This document shows positions 11,901-22,098 of a stretch of 64,000 nucleotides of DNA, piece by piece. Position 1 is the first letter of the stretch, and each line of letters begins with the position of its first letter. The notes beneath the pieces were generated by a model. The model was not told the origin of the DNA. It saw nothing but the letters and a program-made list of their open reading frames with translations, and searched no databases. The translations under genes and the position numbers were made by a program. The stretch is from Rhynchospora pubera (lineage: Eukaryota; Streptophyta; Magnoliopsida; Poales; Cyperaceae): positions 71,525,676 to 71,589,675 of the forward strand of contig CM051460.1 of the NCBI GenBank assembly GCA_028095005.1, given 5' to 3'.

Positions 11901-12002
11901 TTCCTGCATAACTGTGTGCGTCCTTGGATCCAGATCGGACGGACAATATCGTTTGACTGCTCGGTACAGTCTTTTAAAAGTATTGTCGAGGATGCGGATT
12001 GG
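8938..12002. mobile_element. MULE-type transposon A, non-autonomous, 3.07 kb
   Basis: Inverted ends read CAATCCGCATTCTCGAC at the left and, on the other strand, CCAATCCGCATCCTCGAC at the right. Diverged similarity continues for about 100-150 bases (the CTTTTAAAAGACTGTACCGAG and GATCCAAGGGCG blocks). TCTGTAGAC flanks both sides (8929-8937 and 12003-12011), a 9-bp target duplication as expected for Mutator-like elements. I see no transposase. A 435-bp MITE is nested at 9576-10010. The ends resemble those of 53585-57025, so the two belong to one family. Insertion is about 200 bp upstream of the gene A start codon. The interior beyond the nested MITE has no gene that I recognise. Confidence 0.82.
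9576..10010. mobile_element. Foldback MITE, 435 bp, 9-bp target duplication
   Basis: A nearly complete palindrome from GAGCAAGGTTCTAGTGCCAC to its complement ending at 10010. The arms pair over roughly 200 bases each. It is flanked by ATATTTTAT at 9567-9575 and 10011-10019. It sits inside MULE A and is therefore younger. The centre and arms (TCGCTCGTAAAATTGAACAAGATC) resemble the MITE at 45075-45477, so the two probably share an ancestor. Confidence 0.92.
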
Positions 12003-12534
12003 TCTGTAGACGGCTAGACGCTAGCAGTAGCAAGTGATATGCAAATATGTAATATATTATTATATATATAAGACTGTTTGTATTCGAATATATATTATGG
12101 TTCATAAAAAAAGGAATATATATTATGTTTTAATAATAAATTTCAATTGTTCATTATTTTATGTAATTGGACATATAACTCGAAAATTATGTCTATGGAT
12201 TAATCAATTGTAAAAATTATTATATACTAGTAGCTAGATAGTTCTTTTTGGATGATAATTCATTAAATGTCACCTTATTGCTCTTCTGTGTAGATAGCTC
12301 CCAATAGGATACACATGTAGAACTAAAATTAAGCCAAGTGAGGAGCATTATTTTTCTTTCTTTTTTTTTTCCTTTCTAAAACTGCAATTGACAAAAAAAT
12401 GTTTACAATGAATTGCATGCAATTATGCAAATATTTTGATGACAGGATGATAGTACGAAATAATAGTAACTGGATTACTAGAACAGTGGGTCAACGGCTT
12501 CACAGAGAAGTAGGCCTTGTTAGCCCCATCACAG
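12003..12534. other. AT-rich spacer
   Basis: After the target duplication of MULE A the sequence is AT-rich with a short TA repeat near 12047-12070. I see no gene; a short open plus-strand frame at 12399-12590 has no features and runs into the following MITE. Confidence 0.35.
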
Positions 12535-12720
12535 CAATCCGAATTTGTTGTAGCGAGACACATGGTGTAGCTCACGTACGAGTCGTCTGATCTTGATTGG
12601 ATGAGATCAGACAGTTCATTTTTTACGGGCCTATCAATCTAGGCTACATGTACGGAACTCTCTTGTACATTGAATCTTGATCAGACAGCCAGGGTGTCGC
12701 GCGCCACATGTTTTCAATTT
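12535..12720. mobile_element. MITE, 186 bp, 9-bp target duplication
   Basis: Same family as 3644-3837 in the opposite orientation. They share GTCTGATCTTGATTGG, TTTTTTACGGGCCTATCAATC and the ends with GTAGCG and GTCGCGCG. CCATCACAG flanks it at 12526-12534 and 12721-12729. The terminal repeats are diverged, indicating an older insertion than most others here. Confidence 0.75.
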
Positions 12721-12989
12721 CCATCACAGTGCACCACAGCACCAAGAGTCCAAGATGTAAAATCAAGCAATTATAAATTAAAGGATTTTGGGCTTGCAAA
12801 GTTATTAGAATCCAAAAGAGGCCCAGTACAACCTGGGTAAGGGTAATGGAAACTTTCCAATAGTTTTCTTCTTTTTTGGTGGATATTATTTTGGTATGTT
12901 TTAAAATTGCTTGTGCTTTCATATTTCTCAATCTCAGTTGCAAAGCAAGCACTACATTTTCAACACACACTCTTGTAACAAAAACAGTC

Positions 12990-13956
12990 CGCTGGTCAAA
13001 ACCCGCAAGTAAAACCCCTCAGGCCTCAAATGAATTTTATGAAATGGTTCAATCCCGAATTTCATGAAGAATAGCAATAATATCTTTGCATTTGGAAAAC
13101 TAAGAAAATACATCTCTACTTTCAGGAAAATATATCACATCTATGTTGATATTTTAACGTCTTCACAAAGGGATGTCAGTACTATTTCGGTCAAGTCTAC
13201 TACCCCCTCAATCTCAGTCATATATATATTTTGTTTCGTTTTGTATTTTCTTACGTTATAATGCTTCAGCATACATGAAGTGATGAACATTTAATATGCG
13301 AAGAATGAAGAACACGGCCATCCAAAAAGAACTACATTGACAGAACACAGTTCAGTAAAAGCAAGTACAGGCTGAAAGTTTAGTTCTCAATTGGAACTGC
13401 AATCAAATGGTTACACACAGTAGCACTTATAAGTATAACAGTAGAAGTACAATGTAATTCAACTCATTCTTTCTAGGTATTTAACAACCAATTTAGTGAA
13501 TTAAGAGGAGTAAAAACCAAACTCTTTTGAAAATGAACTGTTTCGAACTCCAGAGCTAAAATTAGCTCCAATACCAAATTGCCCGAATCATATGCTCCCA
13601 CTTTATTGCGCATTTTGCCAACATATATATTATCACCAGGCTTGCTTTGCTACCTTTTTATCTAGGAATAGGAGCTTCAGTACAGCTTGTTATGCTGTTG
13701 ATCTGGTCAAGTTGGTATGAGTCTGTCCCAAAGTAGTACCGGTATTGCAATTCAGTGCTATTAGAGTTCCAAAATGATCTCGACAGAATGAGGTAGTAGT
13801 TGAGGATTACCTCTTGTAATGACTATGGAGTTAATTCAAAAATAACTAAAAATTACAAAGTAACTCAAGCCTCCTCCCTCCATATGTAGTAGCATTGCTG
13901 TGACCATATTTGCAAATGCAAACTGGATTCACTGTATTTCCCCAGGCAATGTATTG
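12990..13956. repeat. 3' flank of mTERF gene B, part of the duplicated unit
   Basis: Blocks here recur beside other cluster members. AGCAATAATATCTTTGCATTTGG near 13070 matches 23970 and 61590. The run from CAGCATACATGA to CAATTGGAACTGCAATCAAA (13267-13410) matches 29660-29800 and 61757-61885. Just before the stop codon, GCAAATGCAAACTG and GTATTGTCAAACAG match the 3' flank of gene E (52350-52405). This sequence would hold the 3' untranslated region and polyadenylation signals of B. Confidence 0.65.
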
Positions 13957-15234
13957 TCAAACAGGTACCTTTCCATCAAAAGCAGCAGCATAGACTTCAC
14001 CGATTCCGGGCACATCTTTTTCATATGGTGTTACATACTTCTTCAGGAAATTGCTTTTAGACAAGCAGAAAGCAACTGAAAGACTGTAGTTCTTCTTTAC
14101 ACCCTTGGCTTGCAATGCACTTAATACAGTATACCTTGGAATCAATACTCTTTCTACGCTACAGCCAAGCAGTACAGGTTGCATTGCTATATCCCTCGAC
14201 TCAAACCCAGCTTTTTTTATTAGAAAGTCCATATTGGACTTTACTTTATTCTCGGAGAAAGCGAGTACAGTAGGGAACTTCGTAAAGGCGGTATGCACCT
14301 CTTCCTCTGACCAGCCATATGTTACCATGAAAAACTCTACTTTATTTTTTATTTTATTTTTACTGTAACTGCCAATCGCTTTTAGAGCACACACAAACAT
14401 TCGGGACCCCCGTGAAATCCCCAGTTCCTCAATTAGCTCCAGTGTCTGCCTCAAAGAATCCTGGCTTTGTCCCAAGAAGTGGTGTCTTGTACCCATCAAT
14501 GATACTACATCTGGATTTAATAAACCATATTCCTTCAATAAATTTATAGTTGGAATAATACGCTTATCAATATCAAATGTGATTAGTAACCTGTTGTTCT
14601 GGAGGATATTTAACAAAATCTCATCATAGTTCAAAACCTCATCATTGTTCCTCAAAAAATTTCTCCAGAACAAGAGGCGCGAGAGAGTGTCTTTCAAACA
14701 AAGGGAATTTGGGTTGTGTCGGATCAGCTGAACCAGTAGTTCTCTAGAGAAACCCGCATCCAACAACTCACGCACCTTTGGTTTCAGGGTCTTCTCCACG
14801 TTATAAGCCAGAAAAGCTGGGAAGAATGAAACAGCATCCTTGATCTGGTCATCTGATAGACCGGTATTTTTTAGGAATGTTACGACCGACTCAGGCCGCT
14901 CGGAGGATTTGATTGCGGTGAGGCGCATGTCAGCGGAGCATTTGAGCGCTCGATCAGGGGAGAAACCAAAGGAGGAGATGAGATACTGTGCTATGAAGGG
15001 CAGCTCCTTGGGTTGCTGGGGTTGAGTTGTCGCCGTGAGGTTTGTGGTAGCCGAGCATTTGAGAGCCCTGATAGGAGAGAAGGCGGAGGAGGAGAGAAGG
15101 TAGTGTGCATTGAACAATAGCTCCTTGTGTTGCTGGGATTGAGTGGAAATTGAAATACACTGGCTGTGGCTGTAGTGGTGGTAGGGAGAAGAGGAGCTGA
15201 TTAATATTCCGTTGGCAAGGAAAGATGGAGACAT
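13957..15234 (-). CDS. mTERF family protein B, intact
   Basis: A 425-residue intron-free frame from ATG at 15234. Residues 1-30 are Ser/His-rich with few acids, typical of a mitochondrial or plastid transit peptide. Residues 31-69 and 70-108 are two copies of one 39-residue module (KELLFNAHYLLSSS against KELPFIAQYLISSF, each ending ALKCSA). From about 115 to 375 run mTERF-type helical repeats with the usual proline marks, for example TKFPTVLAFSENKVKSNMDF and QPVLLGCSVERVLIPRY. The tail is YEKDVPGIGEVYAAAF. Family knowledge: these proteins bind organelle nucleic acid and affect transcription, splicing or translation there; which one applies here is unknown. It is the only full-length copy without a transposon found in its immediate 5' region. 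Confidence 0.92.
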   Translation of the reverse strand: MSPSFLANGILISSSSPYHHYSHSQCISISTQSQQHKELLFNAHYLLSSSAFSPIRALKCSATTNLTATTQPQQPKELPFIAQYLISSFGFSPDRALKCSADMRLTAIKSSERPESVVTFLKNTGLSDDQIKDAVSFFPAFLAYNVEKTLKPKVRELLDAGFSRELLVQLIRHNPNSLCLKDTLSRLLFWRNFLRNNDEVLNYDEILLNILQNNRLLITFDIDKRIIPTINLLKEYGLLNPDVVSLMGTRHHFLGQSQDSLRQTLELIEELGISRGSRMFVCALKAIGSYSKNKIKNKVEFFMVTYGWSEEEVHTAFTKFPTVLAFSENKVKSNMDFLIKKAGFESRDIAMQPVLLGCSVERVLIPRYTVLSALQAKGVKKNYSLSVAFCLSKSNFLKKYVTPYEKDVPGIGEVYAAAFDGKVPV

Positions 15235-15560
15235 GGTTTAGAGTTTATTGCAATTGCTCGTATACCAGTGAAAAGCGGAGTAGGGAAGGGAGGAACGGAA
15301 CGAGGGATTTAATTCGAGTGGGTTTTGCGGAATCGTTGGTACTCAGGTTCACCAATCACCATATCCGGGTTGGGACAGGTGCTCGATCCAATCGGTACAT
15401 GTCAGATTCGGATTCATTGCAACTAAATTGGTTCCCAAAAAAGTTATATTGCATACTCTGACTCAGTACCATGACAGATTTTTTCTTTTTAATAGACCAG
15501 TGCCGGAGGCATATCAAGCAGAAATGCACATGGGCAAAGAGAGAGGAGTTAATAGACAGC
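15235..15560 (-). promoter_or_regulatory. 5' flank of gene B, shared with other copies
   Basis: The sequence upstream of the B start codon shares blocks with the 5' flanks of C and D: the GGGAGGAACGGAACG-like purine block, GTTGGGACAGGTGCTCGATCC, TCAGATTCGGATTCATTGCA and the later CATACTCTGACTCAGTACCA. The promoter of the cluster genes should be in here, but I cannot place a TATA box with confidence. Confidence 0.4.
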
Positions 15561-18103
15561 TTTAATAATTTTTTAAAAAATAATTAATTCAATCAGTCTT
15601 CCCAAATAAAATACAACAATGCATAATTAAAGGAAGAATTTCGGTCTTCTTTAGTGAGTGTACAAAATTGTGCATTGTGCCAGCAAGAGTTGTATGGTAA
15701 AAAAGAAATTAATGTCATAACATTTCAATTTTTTCTTTTGGATAATTATATTGTTAATATTGCTACCGGAGTATATGATTATATGCAAGTCATTATGGTT
15801 TCGATTTGTATCACTTCAACGAAACATAAAATAAACTAGAATATCGAGACAATATCGGAGTAGGATGATCCACTACAAAACTACTTAATAGACAAACTTT
15901 GGGAAATTAACATTTAAGTCTGTTTTCTACTTTCTTAATTACCATTTAAGTGCGTCGTAACTCGTACCTAACATTGCTCAAACTTTCATTTTGTTTAATT
16001 TTTATTTTATTTATTTATTTTTTTTTTTTTTTGTAACAACCCGCTCAACTTTATTTCTAGGCTTAACTCGTTGGCTAATAACACCTGGTCCTGGTATACC
16101 TTGCTTCTAAATTAACGTTGTGTTTATCATTTCAAATTACCGTTTATAGTTAATCGTCTGTTGTAAATTTGTTTCATTTTCTATTCTTTGAGAACTGTCT
16201 CATTCCATGACATTGCTAAATTTTGTTATAAGAAAAGTCCTAATTTTCAAAAGAAAAGGGGAGAGCTCATTGCCCTAAATCACATTTTCCACCAGTTTTA
16301 CCCATCAGGCTTACTGAACTATATTTAGTCCAGGAGCAAGTAGGAACAAAAAATCCCAAAGCTATACATTGCTCCTTGCCTCATAGCCTCATTCCCAGCT
16401 TCTATGAATAGGGAAGTTCCATGTAGAGCTTCACTTTCGCACTCGGCACCAGACTACCGTCGAGAACTTCCTGAAGACAGCATTCATCAAGGCTAAATGA
16501 TGATGAAGGAATAGAATAAATCCAACCTCAAAAGGAGAGGAAAGGGCATAAATAATTTACAGCTCAAATGAGGACAACCAGCCATATATATAGATCTGTT
16601 AAACGAAATAGAAAAATGGCATAAACATACCTGCTATGGCAATACTGACTAACCTCACAGAACCAAAAGAACTTCAATGAATCTACTACTCTTTGCCAAC
16701 GATCTCCAATTTCTATTAATTCATTCTATCCCCAAATGAACTTCAATTTCAAATTATCACAACGAGCAAAGTTATATGCCCTTGTAATTAGTCGCAGTGC
16801 CATTTGTTAAGGAAGACCAGATCTGACCCAGTACCACAGTTTAATCTACTACTCTTATAAACTAGTCAAGGTTGAGACAGGACAGACCCATATGGCTAGA
16901 TGCTATCCTGAATGTATTATAAACATCAGCATTTAAATGACATCCTCATGCAATTTAGAGATTTCACAAACAAAGCCATATAAATCACTGACAACAAGGC
17001 ACTGCCTTTTAACTACTAAGACCAAAAATGTCGACCTGACTCAAAACCTCCAGTTCCTCTAGTTCGAGCAAGTACCAACGAGAACACAGATTCATTGATT
17101 AACGATAAGGAGACAAAAGAACATGGAAATGTTCAGACATTAGAAGAGTTTCAAAATTAAGCTCAAATAAATTGGTCTTAGCTTGGTAAAGTCGGCATTG
17201 GTTCATAGTACCGGCATTACCAGTAGTTGTCTACACTGCCTGACATCTCTAAAAATAAAAAGTTATTATAATTGTGTTACGCAGAGGTGTATCAGTTTGG
17301 CAAATAATTCCAAAGAAATATACATTTCATTCAACACATACCTAATGGTTTTAAACAACTACAGCCAGTATCTCCAATTTTGGCCATACATGCCGGTCTA
17401 ATCCTCAAGTAATACACTTGGTAGTCAAGTCCTCTGGTTATGATCAAATTGGAACATTTGAGCACTAATAGCTTTGTCCCCGATGAAGGAACTAAAAAAA
17501 TAAGACGAGTCTAATGCACAAACAATTGAAATTTGGACAAAAAGAAGAATAAAACTACATCTCATCACAGTATACTGAAAGCAGTAGATGCAATTGAGCA
17601 TAGGATTACTCGACTAAATAAGACATAGCAACATATATGCTACACAAGGGAGGGGCCCGTTTGCCTTAAAAGAAGAGTCAGAACCCAATGCCTGATTTAA
17701 ATATAATTATAGCACCTCATGGTTTTGTGCTGCAAAACCGGACACTAGTAATTCAATATATACTCTTGTAATAATAAACCTCAACACTCGACAGAGTAGC
17801 ATAGCTTTTTGTTCATTTCACCAAAAATTTATATCTTAACACAAAAGCATGCCTGGATCTCAAATGACATTGTTACTCATGCAACTAAATAACATCAGAC
17901 AACATGCGAGAAAAAAAAAAAGAAATGCAAACATGGATAAAAATACTAATGAAACAATGTTACGATTTCAAGGGTATCGATAGAAACTACAACCTTCAAG
18001 AGCTAAAAAGTACTTACAGAATAATATAATTACAAAAGAAGATAAGCATAATCAGCTGCCTAGTAAATTAAAGAAACAGAAAATGAAAATACAGTTGCCT
18101 TTG
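15561..18103. repeat. Spacer between genes B and C, duplicated elsewhere in the cluster
   Basis: Segments have partners at several places. 15600-15700 (AGTGAGTGTACAAAATTGTGCA) matches 23200-23240. 15750-15965 matches 23565-23795 in inverted orientation. 16400-17460 matches 48400-49260 and 62200-64000 (for example AACTTCAATTTCAAATTATCACAA, and TTAAGGAAGACCAGAT). No protein-coding gene is visible. The last 600 bases before the C stop codon do not match the 3' flanks of B, D or E. Confidence 0.6.
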
Positions 18104-19357
18104 TCACTGCACCCTTACACCATAAGCAGCAGCATAGGCTTCACCAAGCCCAGGCACATCCTTTTCATATGGGACCACAAAACTCTCAAAGAAGTTTCTT
18201 TCAGACATTTTACAAGCACTATGAAAACTCAGTCTTTTCTTCAACCCCTTGGCTTGCAATGCACTCAATACAGTATACCTTGGAAGCAATACTCTTTCTA
18301 CACTATAGGCAAGCAGCGCTGGTTGCAACGCAATGCGCCTTGACTCTGACCCAGCTTTTGTGATAAGAAAGTCCATGTTTGACTTCAGTTTATCCTCAGA
18401 GCAAGTGAATAGTCGAGGGCACTTGCTGAAGGCTGTATACACCTCTTTCTCGGACCAGCCATACGTTATCTTAAAGAACTCCAGCTTCCTTATAAGGGTA
18501 TCATGGCTGATATTACTGACTGCGCTGATTGCCCAGACAAACATTCTGGATCCCCTCCGAATCCCCAGCTCCTCAATTATCTCAAGTTTCTGCCTGAAAT
18601 AATCCGGGGTTTGTTTCATGCAGCTCGTTCTGTGCTCAACCAATGCCACAATATCCCGATTGGATAATTTATATTCTTTCAACAAATTTATAACTGGAAC
18701 AACATGGTTAGTAATGTCATATGTGAATAGTAAAGGGCACTTGGGAATAAGCTCTAACAAACCCTCATCACCTTTACCAACAAAATCTTTCCAGAAGAGG
18801 ACGTGCGAAAGAGTGTCAGTTGAAGCAAGGCACCCTGGATTGTATACGATCAACTGAACGAGCAGTACTCCAGAGAACCCATTTTCCAATAATTCACGCA
18901 CCGTTGGTTTAAGGGTCTTTTCCACATCGTGCCCCAGAAGAACTGGGTTTCGTGAAATAGCATCCTTGATTTGGGAATCAGATAAGCCGGTATCTTTTAG
19001 GAACTGAATCACTGTTTCGGGCTGGTCTGGGGATGTGATAGCTGCGAGATTACTGTAGCTGGAGACCCTGAGGGCTCGTTCAGGCCAGAAGCCAAAGGAG
19101 GAGATGAGATACTGCGCAATGAACGGCAGCTCCTCGGGTTGCTGGGGTTGAGGTGTGGCCGTGGGGTTTGTGCTAGCCGGGCATTTGAGAGGCCTGATAG
19201 TGATAGGAGAGAAGGCCAAGGAGGAGATGAGATAGTGTGCTCCTTGGAAAGGTAGCTCCTTGGGTTTGGGATGGTGGGGTTGAGTAGAAATTGGAAGACA
19301 CTGGCGGTGGCGACGGTGGTAGTGGTAGTGGTAGTGAGAAGACGAGCTAATTAACAT
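18104..19357 (-). CDS. mTERF family protein C, intact
   Basis: A 417-residue intron-free frame from ATG at 19357. The N terminus is His/Tyr/Arg-rich (SHYHYHYHRRHRQ), a likely organelle transit peptide. It is followed by two diverged copies of the cluster module (KELPFQGAHYLISS, then EELPFIAQYLISSFGF) and by mTERF helical repeats to about residue 375. The protein equals D except for its C terminus (GVRVQ here, GVKVLV in D). The coding DNA differs from D by one synonymous base (18812) across 1257 aligned bases. The 3' flank is unlike that of B, D and E, so the 3' end seems to have been exchanged. A Tourist-like MITE lies about 125 bp upstream and a MULE about 490 bp upstream, so expression may be altered. 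Confidence 0.92.
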   Translation of the reverse strand: MLISSSSHYHYHYHRRHRQCLPISTQPHHPKPKELPFQGAHYLISSLAFSPITIRPLKCPASTNPTATPQPQQPEELPFIAQYLISSFGFWPERALRVSSYSNLAAITSPDQPETVIQFLKDTGLSDSQIKDAISRNPVLLGHDVEKTLKPTVRELLENGFSGVLLVQLIVYNPGCLASTDTLSHVLFWKDFVGKGDEGLLELIPKCPLLFTYDITNHVVPVINLLKEYKLSNRDIVALVEHRTSCMKQTPDYFRQKLEIIEELGIRRGSRMFVWAISAVSNISHDTLIRKLEFFKITYGWSEKEVYTAFSKCPRLFTCSEDKLKSNMDFLITKAGSESRRIALQPALLAYSVERVLLPRYTVLSALQAKGLKKRLSFHSACKMSERNFFESFVVPYEKDVPGLGEAYAAAYGVRVQ

Positions 19358-19373
19358 TCTCGAGTTCTATTTT
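18117..19373 (-). repeat. Near-identical block shared with 33095-34351
   Basis: The block is gap-free at a constant offset of 14,978 bases. The one difference I see is A at 18812 against T at 33790. The block starts in the last codons of the gene and ends 16 bases upstream of the start codon (after AGTTCTATTTT). Beyond the ends, the 3' flanks are unrelated and the 5' flanks are homologous but clearly more diverged. Confidence 0.9.
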
Positions 19374-19483
19374 CAATGAGATTGACTGGAGAAGTGATAG
19401 GATAGAAGAGGCAGGCAATTTTGGAATAAGAGCGAGGAGGGAGGAACTTGATTTGAGGGGTTTTACGGAAAACCTTAGCCTAA

Positions 19484-19717
19484 GGCTGTGCTCCAGTATC
19501 AAATTTTGGAGAGGAGAGGGAGCGAGATTAGATTAAATGTTTACTCAATTTTGCTCCATAATTTTAAAAGAAAAGGGGTGAATGAGAGAAGAGTAAAGAG
19601 TTAATCTCCAAATAATTTATTTTTGTAACCCAAATTTGAGGTATAAGAGTTTACTTTACTCAGGCTTTTCTAATTTTCCTCTCCCTCCCACTCTTAAATC
19701 TGTACTGGAGCACAGCC
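19484..19717. mobile_element. Tourist-like (PIF/Harbinger) MITE, 234 bp
   Basis: The ends are GGCTGTGCTCCAGTA and TACTGGAGCACAGCC, perfect inverted repeats. TAA flanks both sides (19481-19483, 19718-19720). It interrupts the 5' flank of gene C: the D copy continues uninterrupted from ACCCTAGCC to GGATCGAACGGTTCGAGC. It belongs to the same family as 34582-34850. Confidence 0.9.
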
Positions 19718-20445
19718 TAAGGATCGAACGGTTCGAGCGAATCGGTAATCGGTTGGGATAGGCGCTGAATCCGATCGGTACAAGTCAGATTCGGATCCAA
19801 TGCAACTAATGGGGTTCCAAATATAAATTATATACCGATATGTTGGAGTAAATTTTTTCGGAGGTTCCGAACTTCGTCTATAATCCATTTTTTGTCACTG
19901 AACTTTCGTTTGTTTCTTCGGGAGTCACTGAACTTTTCAATCATCCACTTTTGGTCACTCTGTCTATTGTTCCGTCTAAATTATCACGTTGGGTATAAAT
20001 TGGAGTTATGAATCTGTCAATTTTTCTTTCTCTCCTAAATACCCAGCATTTTCGTTTTTCTATTGTTTTACAATCCCTAGTATCGTCTCTCTAAAATAGC
20101 ACTTCTCTCTGTATGAAACACCTCTCCCTTGTCATTGTTCTACTTTTACTTGATTTTTTTCTTTAGAAATCATCCATTCTCCTTTCAATCGGCACTTTGT
20201 GAGAGAGAAGAAGAAGTGGATTCGCAAATACAAAAGTAGATTAACTCAATCGATTCTAGGGTTTGGTGGCATTACAAGATGAGATTAAGAAATTCTCATT
20301 TAAGGCCAACATACAGTAAGTAGATTAACTCAATTGCATTTTTTTTACTCGAATTTATTGGGATTAAACAGAAATTCTCTATCACAACTGCCCCCTTTTA
20401 CTGTGTCTTTTTTATTTCTCACAAAGATAGATATTCTTCATTGAG

Positions 20446-21436
20446 ATGAATGATAGCAAAAATGGTAACGTTGGTATCTAGCCAAGGCAGGAAATTGCAA
20501 CATTGTTCTTCATGTTTTGTGTCTCACCAGTAAAAATATTTAGGGGATTTGGTCCTTTTGTCTTTCTTCTATATAATGTAATAGCTATGTACATGACACA
20601 ATCTCTTCTATATCAGTACGATTCATTATTCAATCATACAACTCTCTCATTTTCTTTATTGCTTACTACTACATTCTATTCCAGTAAATACAGAATCTCT
20701 TCAGTGAGAAATTTGTTTAATTTAAATACAGAAAAGAATGCTTACTTCATTTTATGCCTTTGTTTGCAAGGCAACTTATGCATCATTTATATTATAGACT
20801 AACTTATGCTTCATCTTTTTTTTTTTAAGTGACAGTTATTATTTATTACTCCTCATATTAAATCAAACTTTTAAAAAATTTGTAGGTTCTAATGAGAGTT
20901 TGTTTACGTGTGAATTACATCATGGTGGGACAGTGTGTATGGAAGAGAGTAAATTTGGTTATAATAGAGGTAAAAAAGACTACTTTGACTATGTAGATCC
21001 TGATGTAATGTCTTTACTTGAGTTTGAAACAATGGCTGAAGAGATGGGGTACTCGAAGGAAATCTCAGTTTGGTGCAGAGTGTGTGGTGAGAAGGAAAAG
21101 AGTGATCCTAAATTGATAATCTCTGATCAAGACTTAATGGTAATGGTTGATAAAATTTCACAAGGGAACAGAATGCTTGAATGTTTTTTGGCGCATAAAA
21201 GTAGTCAAGTTGAGATTGAAAATGGTGCGAGTGATTTTTATGACCCTGACAATGATTTCGAAGCTGATGATATTGATGTTACCTCTGACAAGAATATGTT
21301 AAACAATACTACAAAGTATTGGGTAGTACCTCTCAAAACTCAAACACAACCAGAGATAGGGGAAGAAGATTCTGATTATGCAACCCCAACATCAGATCTC
21401 CCACATCTTCATGCTATTGTCGAAAATGGGACTTGA
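20446..21436 (+). pseudogene. MULE transposase N-terminal part, PB1-like domain
   Basis: Proposed exons are 20446-20464 (ATG to donor GTAACG) and 20886-21436 (after acceptor TTTGTAG), joining in phase as MNDSKNGSNESLFTCELHHG. The FTCELHHGG start, KKDYFDYVDPDVMSLLEF, the MAEEMGYSK region and the acidic linker after residue 100 are the familiar N-terminal domain of plant MULE transposases. Family knowledge places the catalytic domain after this linker, but the frame ends at 21436 and nothing catalytic follows. Splice sites are my inference from phase and sequence. The product would not be an active transposase. Confidence 0.75.
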
Positions 21437-21533
21437 CATGTTCACTATTTATATTTGAGTATTTGACATTGAATAATGTTTTGTAAAATGATAATATGTT
21501 ATAGCCTTACAAATTATTTGTTAATTTTCTTAG

Positions 21534-22098
21534 GTATTCCTTGTGAGCATGCTTGTGCAAGCATGCGAGTTAATGGTTTGATGCCTGAAGATTATGTTAA
21601 TGATTGCTACAAGGTTGAAACCTGTCTCAAAATATATTGTCGTGCAATTAATCCAATTTTCGGAGAGGAAATGTGGGATAAAAGTTCAGTACCTCAAGTG
21701 ATCGTACCACCCCAAGCTAATCCTTGCAAAGCTGGAAGACATAAAAAGGCTCGCAAGAAAAGTAATGTGGAACTAGAAAATGATTATAATAGAACAAAAC
21801 TTTCTAAAAAAGGTAAGAAAATGGTTTGCTCAATTTGTCACCAAGAAGGGCACAACAAAAGATGGCATGCAGGATCTACAATTTCTGAACATATCACTCC
21901 ATCAGTAGCTGCTCACAATGAAACCAGAAAAAAGGTAGTGGTCAGTGATTAAATTCTTTCCTCTAAATTTTTATTTGTATTGAAAATTTTCATGTAAGTA
22001 AGTTTGAAATTATTTGACAATTTGACATATTTGATATGGTGCAGGTGAAAAAGAAAAGAGTAGTGCCTTCAAATGACTCTAACGTCAGCTTGGTTTGA
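21534..22098 (+). pseudogene. MULE transposase C-terminal part, SWIM remnant and zinc knuckle
   Basis: An exon from acceptor TTTTCTTAG (ending 21533) to donor AAG/GTAGTG at 21934, then a last exon 22045-22098 after GTGCAG, ending in TGA. GIPCEHACASM is the second half of a SWIM zinc finger (C-x-H); the first half is lost. Later, MVCSICHQEGHNKRWH is a zinc-knuckle motif in which the final Cys of the usual CX2CX4HX4C is replaced by His. The tail is basic (VKKKRVVPSN). Together with the preceding entry this shows an internal deletion that removed the DDE core. Confidence 0.78.

Noticed and set aside
20503..20802. Plus-strand frame of 99 codons in MULE C
   Set aside because: Falls within the proposed first intron of the transposase remnant and is AT-rich without motifs.
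20886..21436. PB1-like domain taken as a domesticated host regulator
   Set aside because: The exons sit between intact MULE terminal repeats with a 9-bp duplication, so they are transposon remains.
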